Source of the DNA: Bacteriovoracaceae bacterium
Lineage (GTDB): Bacteria; Bdellovibrionota; Bacteriovoracia; Bacteriovoracales; Bacteriovoracaceae
Reading direction: 5' to 3'
Length of the DNA stretch: 64,000 nt
NCBI GenBank assembly: GCA_023701435.1
Contig: JAMPXB010000017.1
Span: forward strand, 1 to 64,000
The number at the start of each line of letters is the position of its first letter. The first letter of the stretch is position 1. The notes beneath the pieces were generated by a model. It saw only the letters and a list, made by a program, of their open reading frames with translations. It searched no databases and was not told the DNA's origin. The translations under genes and the position numbers were made by a program. This document shows positions 26,616 to 36,915 of this stretch, in pieces.

Positions 26616-27779
26616 ATGTCGAGAATACTTTTATTTCTCGTGGGGATGTTTTGCGCCTCAATGAACAGTTGGGCGACGACAAACCAGGAGCTACTTAAAA
26701 ATTTAAGCTCGCGTATCCATGAACTTCCCAATGGAAGAGGCACTCTCATCAAAAGTTTCACCAATCATAGTCAAAGTTATATTTATGATCAGGCACTCGC
26801 TATTATTGCTTTCACAAAAAATAATGATCAGTCCCAGGCGCGAGAACTGTTAAAGGGACTGAGGTCACTGCAATTAACAGATGGCTCTCTCTATTTTTCT
26901 TATTATCTCGATGGTAAGTCACCCTATCCTGAGGAAGGCGATAAAAGGTTTGCCGGGGCCATTTCCTGGGTCGCCCTCTCTGCTGTTCATTATCAAAATA
27001 AATTTAAGAGTAAAGAGTTCCTGGCCTTCAATTTCCAGATTCTAAAATATCTGGAGTCACAGATGTATTCTTTGAAAATTAATGGAATGAAAACACGGGC
27101 CTTGAGTTTTGCACCAGTGGATGTTCCCTCTACAGCCTGGAATGAAAAAGATGTAGCAGCGCTGGAACATAATCTGGATGCCTATGCGGCCTTCCTCCAT
27201 TTCACCAAATTAAATAACTATTCCAAATGGACAGTGCCGATTCAGGATTTGAAAAAATTCATCCTCGCCATGTGGGATGAAAAAGAGTCTCATTTCTGGT
27301 CAGGGGCCAGTTTTAAAACAGGGATTATTAATAAGAGTGAACTCTATCTGGATAATCAGTCCTGGAGTTTGCTTGCCCTTGATGAGGTGACTTTAAAAGG
27401 TTTAAAACCAGAGGTGGCCCTGGAGCTAAACTGTCAGAACTTTCATGTAAAACATGAGGGTATCGTGGGCTTTATGGATTCCAAACCTGTGCGGCGTCCA
27501 GCCTCTTCCCGTTTCGTCTGGTCAGAAGGAACTCTGGGACAGGTGCTGGCGATGAGCAAGGTCACTAAATTGAAAAAAGCACCTCAGCATTGTCGGGGAG
27601 AAAGCTCCGGTGACTACATAACAAGCATTCATAAAATGAAAAAGGCCGACGGAGGAATAGCTTACTCCACCACAACTCCTAACCGGGATTTCACCACGGC
27701 TTCATCTGTGGCGGGCACCGCCTGGCTCTATTTTGCGGCCAATGACTTCAATCCATTTGAAGTGGAAGAAATCAATTAA
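26616..27779 (+). CDS. Secreted alpha/alpha-toroid-like protein, unknown function
   Basis: The product is 387 residues with signal peptide MSRILLFLVGMFCASMNSWA. Several helical hairpins with Trp/Tyr/Gly-rich turns (YDQALAIIAFT, AISWVALSAVHYQ, DNQSWSLLALDEV, RFVWSEGTLGQVLAM, TASSVAGTAWLYFA) resemble six-hairpin glycosidase-like or lantibiotic-cyclase-like alpha/alpha barrels. A conserved-looking Y-D-Q-A-L is common in such glycan-active enzymes. No catalytic residues can be assigned. AGGAGAGG lies upstream of the ATG. Its stop shares a TTAA palindrome with the converging ABC-F gene. Confidence 0.6.
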   Translation: MSRILLFLVGMFCASMNSWATTNQELLKNLSSRIHELPNGRGTLIKSFTNHSQSYIYDQALAIIAFTKNNDQSQARELLKGLRSLQLTDGSLYFSYYLDGKSPYPEEGDKRFAGAISWVALSAVHYQNKFKSKEFLAFNFQILKYLESQMYSLKINGMKTRALSFAPVDVPSTAWNEKDVAALEHNLDAYAAFLHFTKLNNYSKWTVPIQDLKKFILAMWDEKESHFWSGASFKTGIINKSELYLDNQSWSLLALDEVTLKGLKPEVALELNCQNFHVKHEGIVGFMDSKPVRRPASSRFVWSEGTLGQVLAMSKVTKLKKAPQHCRGESSGDYITSIHKMKKADGGIAYSTTTPNRDFTTASSVAGTAWLYFAANDFNPFEVEEIN

Positions 27780-29614
27780 GCTTCCAGCTCTTTTAATTTA
27801 AGTTCATAACCCTGAAAGATTTCATCGTGCTTTAAGGTCACATCCGTTAATTCATCAAAGGCTTCTTCAACCCGTTTTTTGACAGAGCCCAGACGCTGGC
27901 CATTTTCCTGGATTTTTTTGGAATCTCCGCTGCTAGCAAGATCAATCAAAGCTGCTTCCAACTTCTCCTGTTCTTCTTCCAGTTTCATAATTTCCAGCTC
28001 TAAGGATTCCATTTTCTTCTTGAGAGGATTCAGTTCGCGTCCCCGGGCAATGATCATTTCAGAGCGTAGTCTTTTTATTTCCTGGCGATTGGGTTTTTCA
28101 ACGACCTTCGACGGTTGAGGCTGAGCTTCTTCATCTTCCCATCCAATTTTTTTCAGGAAGTCATCATAGGTCTCTGACAAAAATTCAACTTTGTCATGAT
28201 GAAAGACAACGAGCTTCTGGGCAACATCCCTAAGCATGGTTTCACTGTGGGTAACAATGACAACGGCTCCCGGATAATTCTGCAATTCCAGTGTCAGTGA
28301 TTCTACTGATTCCTGGTCCAGGTGGTTGGTCGGCTCATCAAGCAGCAGCAGATTACTAGGTTTGGCGAGCAGTTTTCCCAGAAGAACTCTCGCCCTCTCG
28401 CCACCGGAGAGAACCTTAATTTTCTTTTTGCCCAGATCTCCTGAAAACATCATTGTGCCGGCAATGGATCTGGCACGCTGATTTCCCATTGTGGGATTAG
28501 CCGAAAGAATTTCGTCTTCAATGGTATTTTCCAGATCCAGACGATTGATGTTGGTTTGTCCAAAGTGTCCGATCAGAAGATTGACGTTTTTATTGATCTC
28601 TCCGGAGGTAGGTTTAAGTTCACCGGCCAGCAAGTTTAAGAGCGTAGACTTACCTTTTCCGTTCTTGCCAATGATGGCTATTTTGTCCCCTCTCAGGATC
28701 GGGAAACTCAAATGATCAATAAGCTGCTGGTCAGTGTAGCCAAAAGAAATATCCTTGGCTTCCATCAAGACCTTTCCCGGACATTCCTGATGATTGAATT
28801 CAAAATCCAGATTGGCCATCATGCTCAGCGCTTCGAGCTCCGGCATCTTCTCTAAAAGTTTTAGACGTGATTGGGCCTGAGCAGCTTTAGTCGCCTTGGC
28901 CCTGAAACGGTTAACAAAATCTTCCAGGTCTTTTCTTTTACGTTCACTATTTTGACGGGTCTTCTCATAGATCTCTTCTTCCAGAAGGATCTGCTCAAAG
29001 TACTTACTTGAACCACCGGGAATTTTAACCAATTTCTGACGCCAAATACCCATCGTATGAGTAGTCACTTCATCCATGAATCCACGGTCGTGGGTGATTA
29101 GAATCAACTCTCCCTTAAACTCTCTTAAAAATTTAGAAAGCCATCTCATGGAGACAATGTCCAAATAGTTGGTAGGCTCATCCAGAAGCAAGCAGTCTGG
29201 CTCAGCGATCAAAACTTTAGCAAGATTAAGACGGATCTGATAACCGCCGGAAAAATCAGAAGGAGGTCTTGTAAAGTCGGATGTTTTAAATCCCAAACCC
29301 AGCAGCATCTTTTCAACTTTGTACTGTTCAAACGCTGCATTTTCTCCCCGAAGAGCCGTCATACATTCTTCAAGAATCGTAGGTTTCGTAAAAACTAAAT
29401 GTTGTTTTAAAGTTCCCACTAAGTAGTTCTTGGGAAAGATAACTTCCCCTTTATCAGCGAGCTCCTCGCCAAGAAGAATTTTAAAAAGAGTTGTTTTGCC
29501 ACTTCCGTTGCGTCCGACCAGCCCGACTCTTTCCCCTTTTCCCAGAGTAAAAGTCACATCCTGGAACAAAACTTGTGTTCCAAAACCTTTTTCTAAACCA
29601 ACGACTTGAATCAT
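27776..29614 (-). CDS. ABC-F family ATP-binding protein
   Basis: This 612-residue soluble protein has two ABC domains. Walker A motifs are GRNGSGKTT and GKNGKGKST; signatures are FSGGYQ and LSGGER; Walker B motifs are LLLDEPTNYLD and LLLDEPTNHLD. The inter-domain linker (about 225-270) is the charged P-site tRNA interaction motif. A C-terminal coiled coil (about 510-610) resembles Uup/YheS types. ABC-F proteins act on stalled or initiating ribosomes. It overlaps the upstream membrane-protein gene by ATGA, indicating co-translation. Confidence 0.9.
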   Translation of the reverse strand: MIQVVGLEKGFGTQVLFQDVTFTLGKGERVGLVGRNGSGKTTLFKILLGEELADKGEVIFPKNYLVGTLKQHLVFTKPTILEECMTALRGENAAFEQYKVEKMLLGLGFKTSDFTRPPSDFSGGYQIRLNLAKVLIAEPDCLLLDEPTNYLDIVSMRWLSKFLREFKGELILITHDRGFMDEVTTHTMGIWRQKLVKIPGGSSKYFEQILLEEEIYEKTRQNSERKRKDLEDFVNRFRAKATKAAQAQSRLKLLEKMPELEALSMMANLDFEFNHQECPGKVLMEAKDISFGYTDQQLIDHLSFPILRGDKIAIIGKNGKGKSTLLNLLAGELKPTSGEINKNVNLLIGHFGQTNINRLDLENTIEDEILSANPTMGNQRARSIAGTMMFSGDLGKKKIKVLSGGERARVLLGKLLAKPSNLLLLDEPTNHLDQESVESLTLELQNYPGAVVIVTHSETMLRDVAQKLVVFHHDKVEFLSETYDDFLKKIGWEDEEAQPQPSKVVEKPNRQEIKRLRSEMIIARGRELNPLKKKMESLELEIMKLEEEQEKLEAALIDLASSGDSKKIQENGQRLGSVKKRVEEAFDELTDVTLKHDEIFQGYELKLKELEA

Positions 29615-30327
29615 GGAGTGGCCTCAGGTTCAGATACTGGTGCAGCCGCAGGTGCCAGCTTGGAAATTTCAAGACCTAAGACCAGCAAACAATTGGTAGC
29701 AAGGGTCTTCTGCCCCGGCTCTATATTCGGACGAGCAAGATACTCTTTAAGCGCATCTTCCCTGTCATAATACTCATTTAACTTTTCTTCTTCCGGAATA
29801 TTATGTCCGAAGGTCGTGATGATCATGCAGTTAGTATCTTTTGTTTTTAAATAGGCAGTAAGAAAATTATCCAAATTAATATCAATCCAAAGAGCGAAAA
29901 ATCGCTTGAGCATCAGGAGATTCTCTCCCTGCAAAATACTCATCAAATTAAGCAGGAAAGGAACCACTTCCGGTTCATTATTATGAAGAAGTTCTTGCCA
30001 GCGAAAAATCTGAGCTTCCAGCTCCTCGTCAAGTTTGGATGAGAACATAGTCGGATGGGACTTGAATATTTCCATGGCCCTTTCACGAATAGCTGAATCA
30101 GGGGTAACCCGGAAACTTCCCAGCAATGATAAAAAAACATCTCGAGGAGATTGTTTTAGGCTTTCATCCTGTGAGACAGGAATAAGCTGCCGCCCAGGTT
30201 GAACAACTGTTGCTTCAATTTCCGGAGGCGCAGGAGTAAATCTTTTGGTCGCTTTTTCAATCTGTCCCAGGAAGAAGTCGATACGGACAAGAAAAATGAC
30301 GATGGCCAGAGCGACTATATATTTCAT
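29611..30327 (-). CDS. Single-pass membrane protein of unknown function
   Basis: The protein has 238 residues. Residues 1-20 are a membrane anchor (MKYIVALAIVIFLVRIDFFL), followed by a Pro/Glu spacer and an all-helical domain with few cysteines. The C-terminus is Pro/Ala-rich (APAAAPVSEPEATP). No family is recognised. It is the first gene of a two-gene unit with the ABC-F protein (ATGA overlap). This suggests a role tied to translation of envelope proteins, but the sequence gives no direct proof. Confidence 0.6.
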   Translation of the reverse strand: MKYIVALAIVIFLVRIDFFLGQIEKATKRFTPAPPEIEATVVQPGRQLIPVSQDESLKQSPRDVFLSLLGSFRVTPDSAIRERAMEIFKSHPTMFSSKLDEELEAQIFRWQELLHNNEPEVVPFLLNLMSILQGENLLMLKRFFALWIDINLDNFLTAYLKTKDTNCMIITTFGHNIPEEEKLNEYYDREDALKEYLARPNIEPGQKTLATNCLLVLGLEISKLAPAAAPVSEPEATP

Positions 30328-30361
30328 AGCAAAAGTTTAATCCAAAACTTATAATCATGCC

Positions 30362-31765
30362 ATGATTTCACATTCTACTTTATTGCAATTTCTAAATCTT
30401 ACTGACTGGATTGTTTTTTTCGGCATCCTGGTCTTAACGCTCGCCTGTGTATTATGGGGCCAAAGCCTCAAAGGCCGTCTTTCCAAGTCTGATCAGATGA
30501 GCACGGTGGAACTTCTTCTCATGGGAAGAAGACTGACTTTGCCTCTATTTGTTGCCACTTTAGTGGCCACCTGGTACGGAGGCATTTTTGGAGTCACCGC
30601 CCTTACTTTTGAAAAGGGCATTTATAATCTCCTGACCCAGGGAATTTTCTGGTACGGCACTTATCTACTTTTTGCCTTCTTCTTAGTAAAAAAAATCCGC
30701 AATTATAACGTCATGACAATTCCTGAAATGGCGGAAAAGATTTTTGGCAAGAAAGCAGGCAAACTGACAGCAGGTCTTAATTTTTTAAATCTCCTGCCAC
30801 TCGCCTACACCATCAGCCTTGGTCTGTTTCTCAAAAGTATCTTTGGCGGATCACTTTTTTTGAATACTGCCATCGGTGTATTTATCGTAACTGCCTGGTC
30901 ATGGTGGGGCGGTTTTCGCGCCGTTGTTTTTTCCGATATTGTTCAGTTCTTCTTTATGCTCCTGGCAGTCTTTCTGGTTGTGGTTTTTGCCTGGATGCAA
31001 ATGGGCTCTCCACTTGAACTCATGAATCAACTACCTGCTACTCATTTTGACTGGAGTGGTGGTGAAACACTGAGTACGATTCTCGTCTGGGGCTTCATTG
31101 CTCTTTCTACCTTGGTTGATCCCAATTTTTATCAAAGGGTGCTGGCCGCTGACAGTGAGAAAACGGCCAAGCGAGGAATCATCTTTTCTACTTTTATCTG
31201 GTTCCTCTTTGATTGCTGCACCACTCTAGGTGCTCTTTATGCCCGGGCCGCTCTGCCTGAGGCCAATCCTCAAGATGCTTATTTGCAGTTTGCTATTCAA
31301 TTAGTTCCCCATGGTGTTCGGGGCCTTATTCTGGCCGGTGTTCTTGCCATTATTCTCTCAACTCTAGATTCCTATCTATTTAATGCCGCAACTTCTGTGA
31401 GCTATGATTTTTTTAATTTCAAAGAAAGATTCAAGGTATGGCATCACCATGCAGCCTTGGCAGGAGTTAGTGTTCTTTCAGTTGTGCTGAGTCTTCACTT
31501 TGAAGGAAATGTCGTCGAAGTTTGGAAAACACTAGGTAGCCTTTCCGCTGCCTGCTTGCTTTTCCCTCTGCTCTTAGGCCAATGGAAGCCAGGATTGATT
31601 TCTGAAAGAAGCTTTTGTTGGGCCGTATCATTTGGCTGTATTGGCATTGTGTCATGGAGAATACTCAACAAACTTTACGGCTTTTCCACATGGGATGAGT
31701 TCTATATCGGACTACTGCTTACTAGTATTCCTTTAATTCCCTCTCTCATTCGCAAAAAAGCCTAA
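30362..31765 (+). CDS. Sodium:solute symporter (SSS family)
   Basis: This 467-residue protein has about 13 membrane segments of the SSF/SSS family. Visible signatures are an early V-A-T-W-Y-G-G-I-F-G loop, 'AWSWWGGFRAVVFSDIVQFF' near residue 180, DPNFYQRVLAA near 255 and the Na+-site region VLAIILSTLDSYLF near 325. Substrate (amino acid, sugar, urea or proline-like) is not predictable. It is divergent from the membrane/ABC-F pair and precedes the malic enzyme gene by 99 bp. Confidence 0.9.
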   Translation: MISHSTLLQFLNLTDWIVFFGILVLTLACVLWGQSLKGRLSKSDQMSTVELLLMGRRLTLPLFVATLVATWYGGIFGVTALTFEKGIYNLLTQGIFWYGTYLLFAFFLVKKIRNYNVMTIPEMAEKIFGKKAGKLTAGLNFLNLLPLAYTISLGLFLKSIFGGSLFLNTAIGVFIVTAWSWWGGFRAVVFSDIVQFFFMLLAVFLVVVFAWMQMGSPLELMNQLPATHFDWSGGETLSTILVWGFIALSTLVDPNFYQRVLAADSEKTAKRGIIFSTFIWFLFDCCTTLGALYARAALPEANPQDAYLQFAIQLVPHGVRGLILAGVLAIILSTLDSYLFNAATSVSYDFFNFKERFKVWHHHAALAGVSVLSVVLSLHFEGNVVEVWKTLGSLSAACLLFPLLLGQWKPGLISERSFCWAVSFGCIGIVSWRILNKLYGFSTWDEFYIGLLLTSIPLIPSLIRKKA

Positions 31766-31864
31766 TTCAAGTATTGTCTCATTGCATTCAAGGTGTCTTT
31801 TCGTCTAAAAACTGATATCGTCGTTTCACAATTTTTAGCCATTTTGCTAACAAAAGGATGACGT

Positions 31865-34183
31865 GTGAGTACACCGAATAATGAAACGACGTCGGCCGAC
31901 GAAAAGTACCGCCAGGCCCTAGATTACCATTCTCATGGTCGTACAGGAAAAATTGAAATCACTCCGACTAAACCGTGCTTAACAGCAAGAGATCTTTCTC
32001 TTGCCTACTCACCAGGTGTTGCAGCTCCATGTCTGGAAATTGCAAAGAACCCTGAGGATGTTTATAAATATACCGCTAAAGGGAATCTGGTAGCTGTTCT
32101 TTCAAACGGAACAGCCGTGCTTGGCCTTGGGGACATCGGTCCTCTTGCCGGTAAACCAGTAATGGAAGGCAAAGGCGTTCTTTTCAAGCGTTTCGCCGAC
32201 ATTGATGTCTTCGACATTGAAATTAACAACAAAACAGTCGAAGACATTGTTCGTACTGTAAGATCACTTGAACCAACTTTCGGCGGTATTAACCTCGAAG
32301 ACATTAAGGCTCCAGAGTGCTTTGAAGTTGAAAAGCAACTTCAGGACATGGACATTCCAGTTTTCCATGATGACCAACACGGTACTGCCATCATCGGTGG
32401 TGCTGCATTTGTTAACGCCTGTGAAATTACCAAGCGTGATATTGGCAAGACCACTGTCGTTGTTTCCGGAGCGGGTGCCGCTGCTATCGCAACTGCGACT
32501 TTCCTCCTTACTTTGGGTGTAAAAAAAGAAAACGTTATCATGTGTGACTCTAAAGGTGTGATCTACAAAGGTCGTACTGATGGGATGAACCAGTATAAAG
32601 AATTTTTTGCCAATGATACCAAACACAGAACTCTGGCCGATGCTATGAAAGGTGCAGATTCTTTCGTTGGCTGTTCTGCCAAAGGTCTTGTATCGAAAGA
32701 TATGGTTAAGTCAATGGCAAGTAATCCTATCATTTTTGCTATGGCCAACCCTGATCCGGAAATTACTCCTGAAGAAGTGGCCGAAGTTCGTTCAGACGCC
32801 ATCATGGCCACTGGACGTTCTGACTATCCAAACCAGGTTAACAACGTTCTTGGTTTCCCATACATCTTCCGTGGAGCACTAGATGTGCGTGCACGCAAGA
32901 TCAATGAAGAGATGAAAAAAGCGGCAGCCTTGGCCCTGGCAGCTTTGGCAAAAGAAGAAGTCCCTGACGATGTTAAACGAGCTTATGGAAATGAAGAATT
33001 TTCTTTCGGTAGAAATTATCTCATTCCAAAACCTTTTGATAAAAGAGTTCTCACTCGTGTTGCTCCAGCAGTAGCTGAAGCGGCGATGAAGACGGGCGTT
33101 GCAAGAATTCAGATTGATGATTTGAATGCTTATGCAAAATCTCTTCAGGAACGTCTTGGCCAGACAGGTACGATCATGAGAAATATTCGTTCTCGTCTGC
33201 CTGGTGCTGAAAAACCAAGAATTGTCTTCCCTGAAGGAACAAATGCCCGCATTTTAAAAGCTGTTTCTATCCTTCGTGATGAAGGTTTGATCCAGCCGGT
33301 TCTTCTTGGTAATAAGAAAACTATTCACAGAAAGATGGATGAGCTGGGTGTTTCCAACTTGAAAGATCTGGAAGTGATTTATCCGGAAGATTCACCAAAT
33401 TACGAAACTTATGTAAAAGAGTTCTTCACTCAAAGACAGCGCAAAGGTGTTTCTTACTCTTTTGCTAAAGACACTTTAAAGCGTGGCAACTACTTCGGCT
33501 CAATGATGGTTAAACTCGGTCAAGCAGACGGCATGATCACCGGTGCTACCCAGAATTATCCTGAATGTATTCGTCCGATCATGAAAGTTATCGGTACTCA
33601 GTCACCTAACCGTTCTAAAGTTGCCGGTATCATGATGCTGGTCTTTAAATCACGAGTTATCTTCCTGGCCGATTGTACTGTTCAGATGAATCCAGATGCC
33701 AATGATCTGGCCGATATCGCACTTTCTGCAGCACAGTTGTATCGTAATGTAATGAAGCAAGAACCACGTGTGGCCTTCTTGTCTTATTCAAATTTCGGTT
33801 CTAATCGTGATCCTCAAGCTGTTAAAATGGCAGAGGCTGCGAAGATTGCCAAATCAAAGGATGCCAACCTTATTGCTGATGGTGAGATGCAGGCCGATGT
33901 TGCTACCAATTCAGATATCATGAAAAATCTTTTTGAATTCTGTTCATTGGATAAAGCTGCAGACGTTCTGATTTTCCCTGATCTTGGTTCTGCTAATATC
34001 AGTTACAAATTGTTAGCGCAGCTTGGTGGAGCAACTCCAATTGGACCAATTCTTCTTCCACTTAAGCACGCAATCAATATCGTTCAGCGAACTTCAACCG
34101 TTGATGAAATTGTAAATATGTCTCATCTTACGGCCCTCATCTCTCAAGAGATCAAGGCTTACAGAGTTCAACAGCAAAAATAA
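31865..34183 (+). CDS. maeB: Malic enzyme fused to phosphotransacetylase-like domain (MaeB type)
   Basis: The protein has 772 residues and starts at GTG, with AAAAGG 7 nt upstream. Residues about 15-160 are the malic N-terminal domain ([34 protein letters not shown]). Residues 165-415 are the NAD(P) domain ([36 protein letters not shown]). Residues 430-772 are a phosphotransacetylase domain, which in MaeB is regulatory and binds acetyl-CoA. It oxidatively decarboxylates malate to pyruvate, normally with NADP+. With Ppc nearby it completes a PEP/oxaloacetate/malate/pyruvate node. The ridA gene follows after 12 nt. Confidence 0.93.
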   Translation: MSTPNNETTSADEKYRQALDYHSHGRTGKIEITPTKPCLTARDLSLAYSPGVAAPCLEIAKNPEDVYKYTAKGNLVAVLSNGTAVLGLGDIGPLAGKPVMEGKGVLFKRFADIDVFDIEINNKTVEDIVRTVRSLEPTFGGINLEDIKAPECFEVEKQLQDMDIPVFHDDQHGTAIIGGAAFVNACEITKRDIGKTTVVVSGAGAAAIATATFLLTLGVKKENVIMCDSKGVIYKGRTDGMNQYKEFFANDTKHRTLADAMKGADSFVGCSAKGLVSKDMVKSMASNPIIFAMANPDPEITPEEVAEVRSDAIMATGRSDYPNQVNNVLGFPYIFRGALDVRARKINEEMKKAAALALAALAKEEVPDDVKRAYGNEEFSFGRNYLIPKPFDKRVLTRVAPAVAEAAMKTGVARIQIDDLNAYAKSLQERLGQTGTIMRNIRSRLPGAEKPRIVFPEGTNARILKAVSILRDEGLIQPVLLGNKKTIHRKMDELGVSNLKDLEVIYPEDSPNYETYVKEFFTQRQRKGVSYSFAKDTLKRGNYFGSMMVKLGQADGMITGATQNYPECIRPIMKVIGTQSPNRSKVAGIMMLVFKSRVIFLADCTVQMNPDANDLADIALSAAQLYRNVMKQEPRVAFLSYSNFGSNRDPQAVKMAEAAKIAKSKDANLIADGEMQADVATNSDIMKNLFEFCSLDKAADVLIFPDLGSANISYKLLAQLGGATPIGPILLPLKHAINIVQRTSTVDEIVNMSHLTALISQEIKAYRVQQQK

Positions 34184-34195
34184 CAGGAGAAGATA

Positions 34196-34579
34196 ATGGC
34201 TTTCCAAAAAACAATTATAGCGACTGATAAGGCCCCCGCAGCAGTGGGGACATACTCTCAAGGTGTATTCCATAACGGCGTTTATTATTTCTCAGGTCAA
34301 ATTGGTCTTGATGCCAAAACTGGTGAAATGCCGGCAAGCTTTGATGCTCAATTGGAAAATGTTTTGAAGAACATTGACGGTCTTCTGGGGTCTCAGGACT
34401 TGACCAGAGCAAACATCATTAAGACCACAATCTTCATGACTGACCTTGCCCAGTTTGGAAAAGTGAATGAAGCTTATGTTAACTTTTTCACAGCTCCTTA
34501 TCCTGCCCGCTCAACAGTTCAAGTTTCTGCTCTCCCAAAAGGTGCAGTAGTAGAAATTGAGGTTATTGCGGCCAAATAA
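34196..34579 (+). CDS. ridA: RidA (YjgF/UK114) family enamine/imine deaminase
   Basis: This 127-residue trimeric-type protein begins with the family pattern 'ATDKAPAAVGTYSQGV' and has SGQIGLD, ENVLKNIDGLL and a C-terminal PARSTVQVSALPKGAVVEIE. The Arg in PARST binds the substrate carboxylate. It hydrolyses reactive enamines such as 2-aminoacrylate. CAGGAGAAGATA precedes the ATG, and the gene is co-transcribed with the malic enzyme. Confidence 0.93.
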   Translation: MAFQKTIIATDKAPAAVGTYSQGVFHNGVYYFSGQIGLDAKTGEMPASFDAQLENVLKNIDGLLGSQDLTRANIIKTTIFMTDLAQFGKVNEAYVNFFTAPYPARSTVQVSALPKGAVVEIEVIAAK

Positions 34580-34580
34580 T

Positions 34581-35246
34581 ATGCTGGGACCGAAGTACGT
34601 ATTTGAAACTAAATCGACAAGATTGCGCCGCTTATTTTTAAGTGGCGCAATTCTTTTTACTTTGAGTGTCATGCTCATCGCCAGTTTCATTGCTTACATT
34701 CCAATATATGCAAAGATGCAGAAAAGCCGGGCAGCCGATGTCTTCTTTGAACGTTCTCCTGATGCTATTGCTGTTTTCACTGGTGATAAGGGCAGAATCG
34801 CTCACGCCATGAAGCTCCTGAAAAAGAATCCTACCTCTAAGCTCTTCATCTCCGGGGTTTATGCCGCCAACTCTTTTCAGACTTTGCTCAATAAACAAGT
34901 CGGACCGACAACGACGGAAGAACTACCAACCGATGATATGCAGGTTGATCTTGATTACGAGTCAAAAAATACTTTTGAGAATGTCCGTGAAACCGTTCAA
35001 TACCTGAGAGCTAATCCGGACCTGAAAAATGTTCTCGTTATATCCAGTGATTACCATATTATGAGAATCAAAATTATCATTTCTCATTTAATGGAAAATG
35101 CTGAGCCAGAGTTCTATTTCGATAGCGTTCCCAACACTTACTCTTCCTGGAACGGCACCCGCAAGCTTTTAAAAGAAGCTGTCAAAATTGTCAGAACTTT
35201 CGTTCTGCTAAAAATTTTTCGCGAAGATATTGTTAGAGAAGATTAA
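34581..35246 (+). CDS. DUF218 (YdcF/SanA-like) membrane protein
   Basis: The ATG at 34581, directly after the ridA stop, is chosen; an upstream in-frame start overlapping ridA would give only 8 more residues. The product has 221 residues with one membrane segment (about 17-40) and a DUF218 domain: DAIAVFTGDKGRIAHAM, PTSKLFISGV, ESKNTFENVRETV and VLVISSDYHIMR. Proteins of this group (SanA, ElyC, YdcF) affect envelope barrier and peptidoglycan/ECA metabolism. It is the third gene of a malic enzyme-ridA-DUF218 transcript. Its stop shares TTAA with the converging lipoprotein gene. Confidence 0.85.
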   Translation: MLGPKYVFETKSTRLRRLFLSGAILFTLSVMLIASFIAYIPIYAKMQKSRAADVFFERSPDAIAVFTGDKGRIAHAMKLLKKNPTSKLFISGVYAANSFQTLLNKQVGPTTTEELPTDDMQVDLDYESKNTFENVRETVQYLRANPDLKNVLVISSDYHIMRIKIIISHLMENAEPEFYFDSVPNTYSSWNGTRKLLKEAVKIVRTFVLLKIFREDIVRED

Positions 35247-36064
35247 ATATCCAGATTCCAACCGGCCGGTTCAGCATCAAGACAATCATCAGAATTTAAG
35301 TCAATTTTAAAACCTTCCACATTTCTCTGGCGAGAAAATCTAAAATCGCTGCTTGAGTTCAAAGAGCAAAACTTCTGGGTATAATGGTTAGCATCACTCC
35401 AGTCATCGGAGGCAAAAGCATGAGATTCATTCTTTTGAGCGGTCGTAAAATTTCGGGCACTGCCGACCGGCTGCTCATCAATATCTTCAACATTTAACGA
35501 ACGAGTCAATGAATAAGATCCCAGGAAGGCCGGAACATTAAAAGCTAAGGAATAAGTATCTTTATAAATTTCCATATTAGGAGCTTTAGGCAGCTCGTAT
35601 TCATTAGTGACTGTAAGAGGACCGTTCGATCCGATACTGGAAGTATAAAGAGCAGGACGGGAACAATAGGTTTCAAAAAGATCATTAATGATTTTTTCAT
35701 TGTCCGTCTTAAGAATTCGCAGGAAGTAATCTGAACTTGCTTTGGATTCAGAAACGATAAAATAAAGGGCATCAGCAGTCTGTTTCCACACCTTCAATTC
35801 CACAGTCTTAACAACTGTTTCGCCTTCTTTAAATTCATAGGTAAATACTTTACCTCGGGAATAGCCTGCGCTGGTAAAGGTCTTATCGGATTCAGTCTTA
35901 AACTTGCCAAAGATGGGAGTGGCCTTCTCTCTACAGCTCGTTGTCCCACGCTCTCTGATGGTCTGCTGCTCTTCAGCGGTCAGAGAATCAAAACCATTGA
36001 TTTCTTCCTGCTTGCAGGAAAAGCTCAATAGAAGGACCGGTGTAAGGAGTAGGATTTTTTTCAA
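35243..36064 (-). CDS. Predicted lipoprotein, unknown function
   Basis: The product has 273 residues and starts at TTG (36064) inside a TTGA overlap with the stop of the upstream beta-barrel gene. No other in-frame start would preserve the signal (MKKILLLTPVLLLSFSCK), whose lipobox L-S-F-S-C places a lipid on Cys17. The mature protein is mixed and has Cys residues near 44, 150, 230 and 260. No family is recognised. Overlap with the barrel gene suggests they work together at the outer membrane. Confidence 0.65.
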   Translation of the reverse strand: MKKILLLTPVLLLSFSCKQEEINGFDSLTAEEQQTIRERGTTSCREKATPIFGKFKTESDKTFTSAGYSRGKVFTYEFKEGETVVKTVELKVWKQTADALYFIVSESKASSDYFLRILKTDNEKIINDLFETYCSRPALYTSSIGSNGPLTVTNEYELPKAPNMEIYKDTYSLAFNVPAFLGSYSLTRSLNVEDIDEQPVGSARNFTTAQKNESHAFASDDWSDANHYTQKFCSLNSSSDFRFSRQRNVEGFKIDLNSDDCLDAEPAGWNLDI

Positions 36065-36870
36065 AATTTATAGCCCCCGCCAATGGCGTATATCGTAATG
36101 GGGTCCATCTTAACACTCTTATCAGTAGTATCAATCAATTCAGTCGGTTGACCAGTGGGCTGTGAAAAACCTTCACTCTTGCGCTTGATAATGTCGAATC
36201 TATTGACAGTGGCCTTCATGAAAAAGAAGAAACCCTCACTGGAAGTGAAGTTTACGCCGCCTCCGACCTTGGTATTCACGATCTGGTCGGTGACCCGCAG
36301 ACGGTAGCCTTCCTGGGCTGCAGTTGGTGTGGTTCCAGTATCATAGGCGTAATTGATTCTATTATAAGCCGAGGCAATACCTATTCCGTATTCTACATAG
36401 GGCTCGACTGTCAGGTAGTCCCACTCCTGGAGAAAGGGATTCTTAGTTTTCATATCAAAAATAAATCCCAAGGATTGTGAGGCATCGGCTCCGTATACCT
36501 GTCCTGTTTCTTTAGTGTAGGCATATTCCACACTATCCTCTTCCGGGCCGGCATTAGTTGCTTGAGAGAAAAGAGTTCCCAAGTAGTAACCTTCGATCCT
36601 GGTAGTAGTGGTAATGCCTCCGCCAAGATAAATTTCCTCACCAATACCTATGCGTCCACCCCATAGCTCTTGATCATGAGGAGAGAAACTTTCACGGGCC
36701 CCGGTAAAGGTAAAAGGAACTTCATACTTAAGTCCTTCGAATCCAAGATAAGTGATGAAATGGCTCTTATAGGGATTGAACTTCTCTTCTACTTCCGGTT
36801 CTTTAGTTACTAGAACCTGGGCAAATAAAGGAGAAGATACGAATAGGGCGAGAAGAAATAATTTATTCAT
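36061..36870 (-). CDS. Predicted outer-membrane beta-barrel protein
   Basis: The start at 36870 gives signal peptide MNKLFLLALFVSSPLFA; the open frame extends 12 codons further without support. The mature protein of about 252 residues alternates hydrophobic and polar residues in strand-like segments (HFITYLGFEGLKYEVPF, TVEPYVEYGIGIAS, FFFMKATVNRFDI) and ends in YAIGGGYKF with a terminal Phe. This matches a small outer-membrane barrel. It is followed by the lipoprotein gene through a TTGA overlap. Confidence 0.65.
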   Translation of the reverse strand: MNKLFLLALFVSSPLFAQVLVTKEPEVEEKFNPYKSHFITYLGFEGLKYEVPFTFTGARESFSPHDQELWGGRIGIGEEIYLGGGITTTTRIEGYYLGTLFSQATNAGPEEDSVEYAYTKETGQVYGADASQSLGFIFDMKTKNPFLQEWDYLTVEPYVEYGIGIASAYNRINYAYDTGTTPTAAQEGYRLRVTDQIVNTKVGGGVNFTSSEGFFFFMKATVNRFDIIKRKSEGFSQPTGQPTELIDTTDKSVKMDPITIYAIGGGYKF

Positions 36871-36915
36871 AGAATAATTATGCTTCCCGCTATCAACTAT
36901 TGTCAAAAATTAAAC

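Noticed and set aside
32264-32626. 120-codon antisense frame inside the malic enzyme gene
   Set aside because: It mirrors a well-conserved gene, has no ribosome site and no recognisable protein features.
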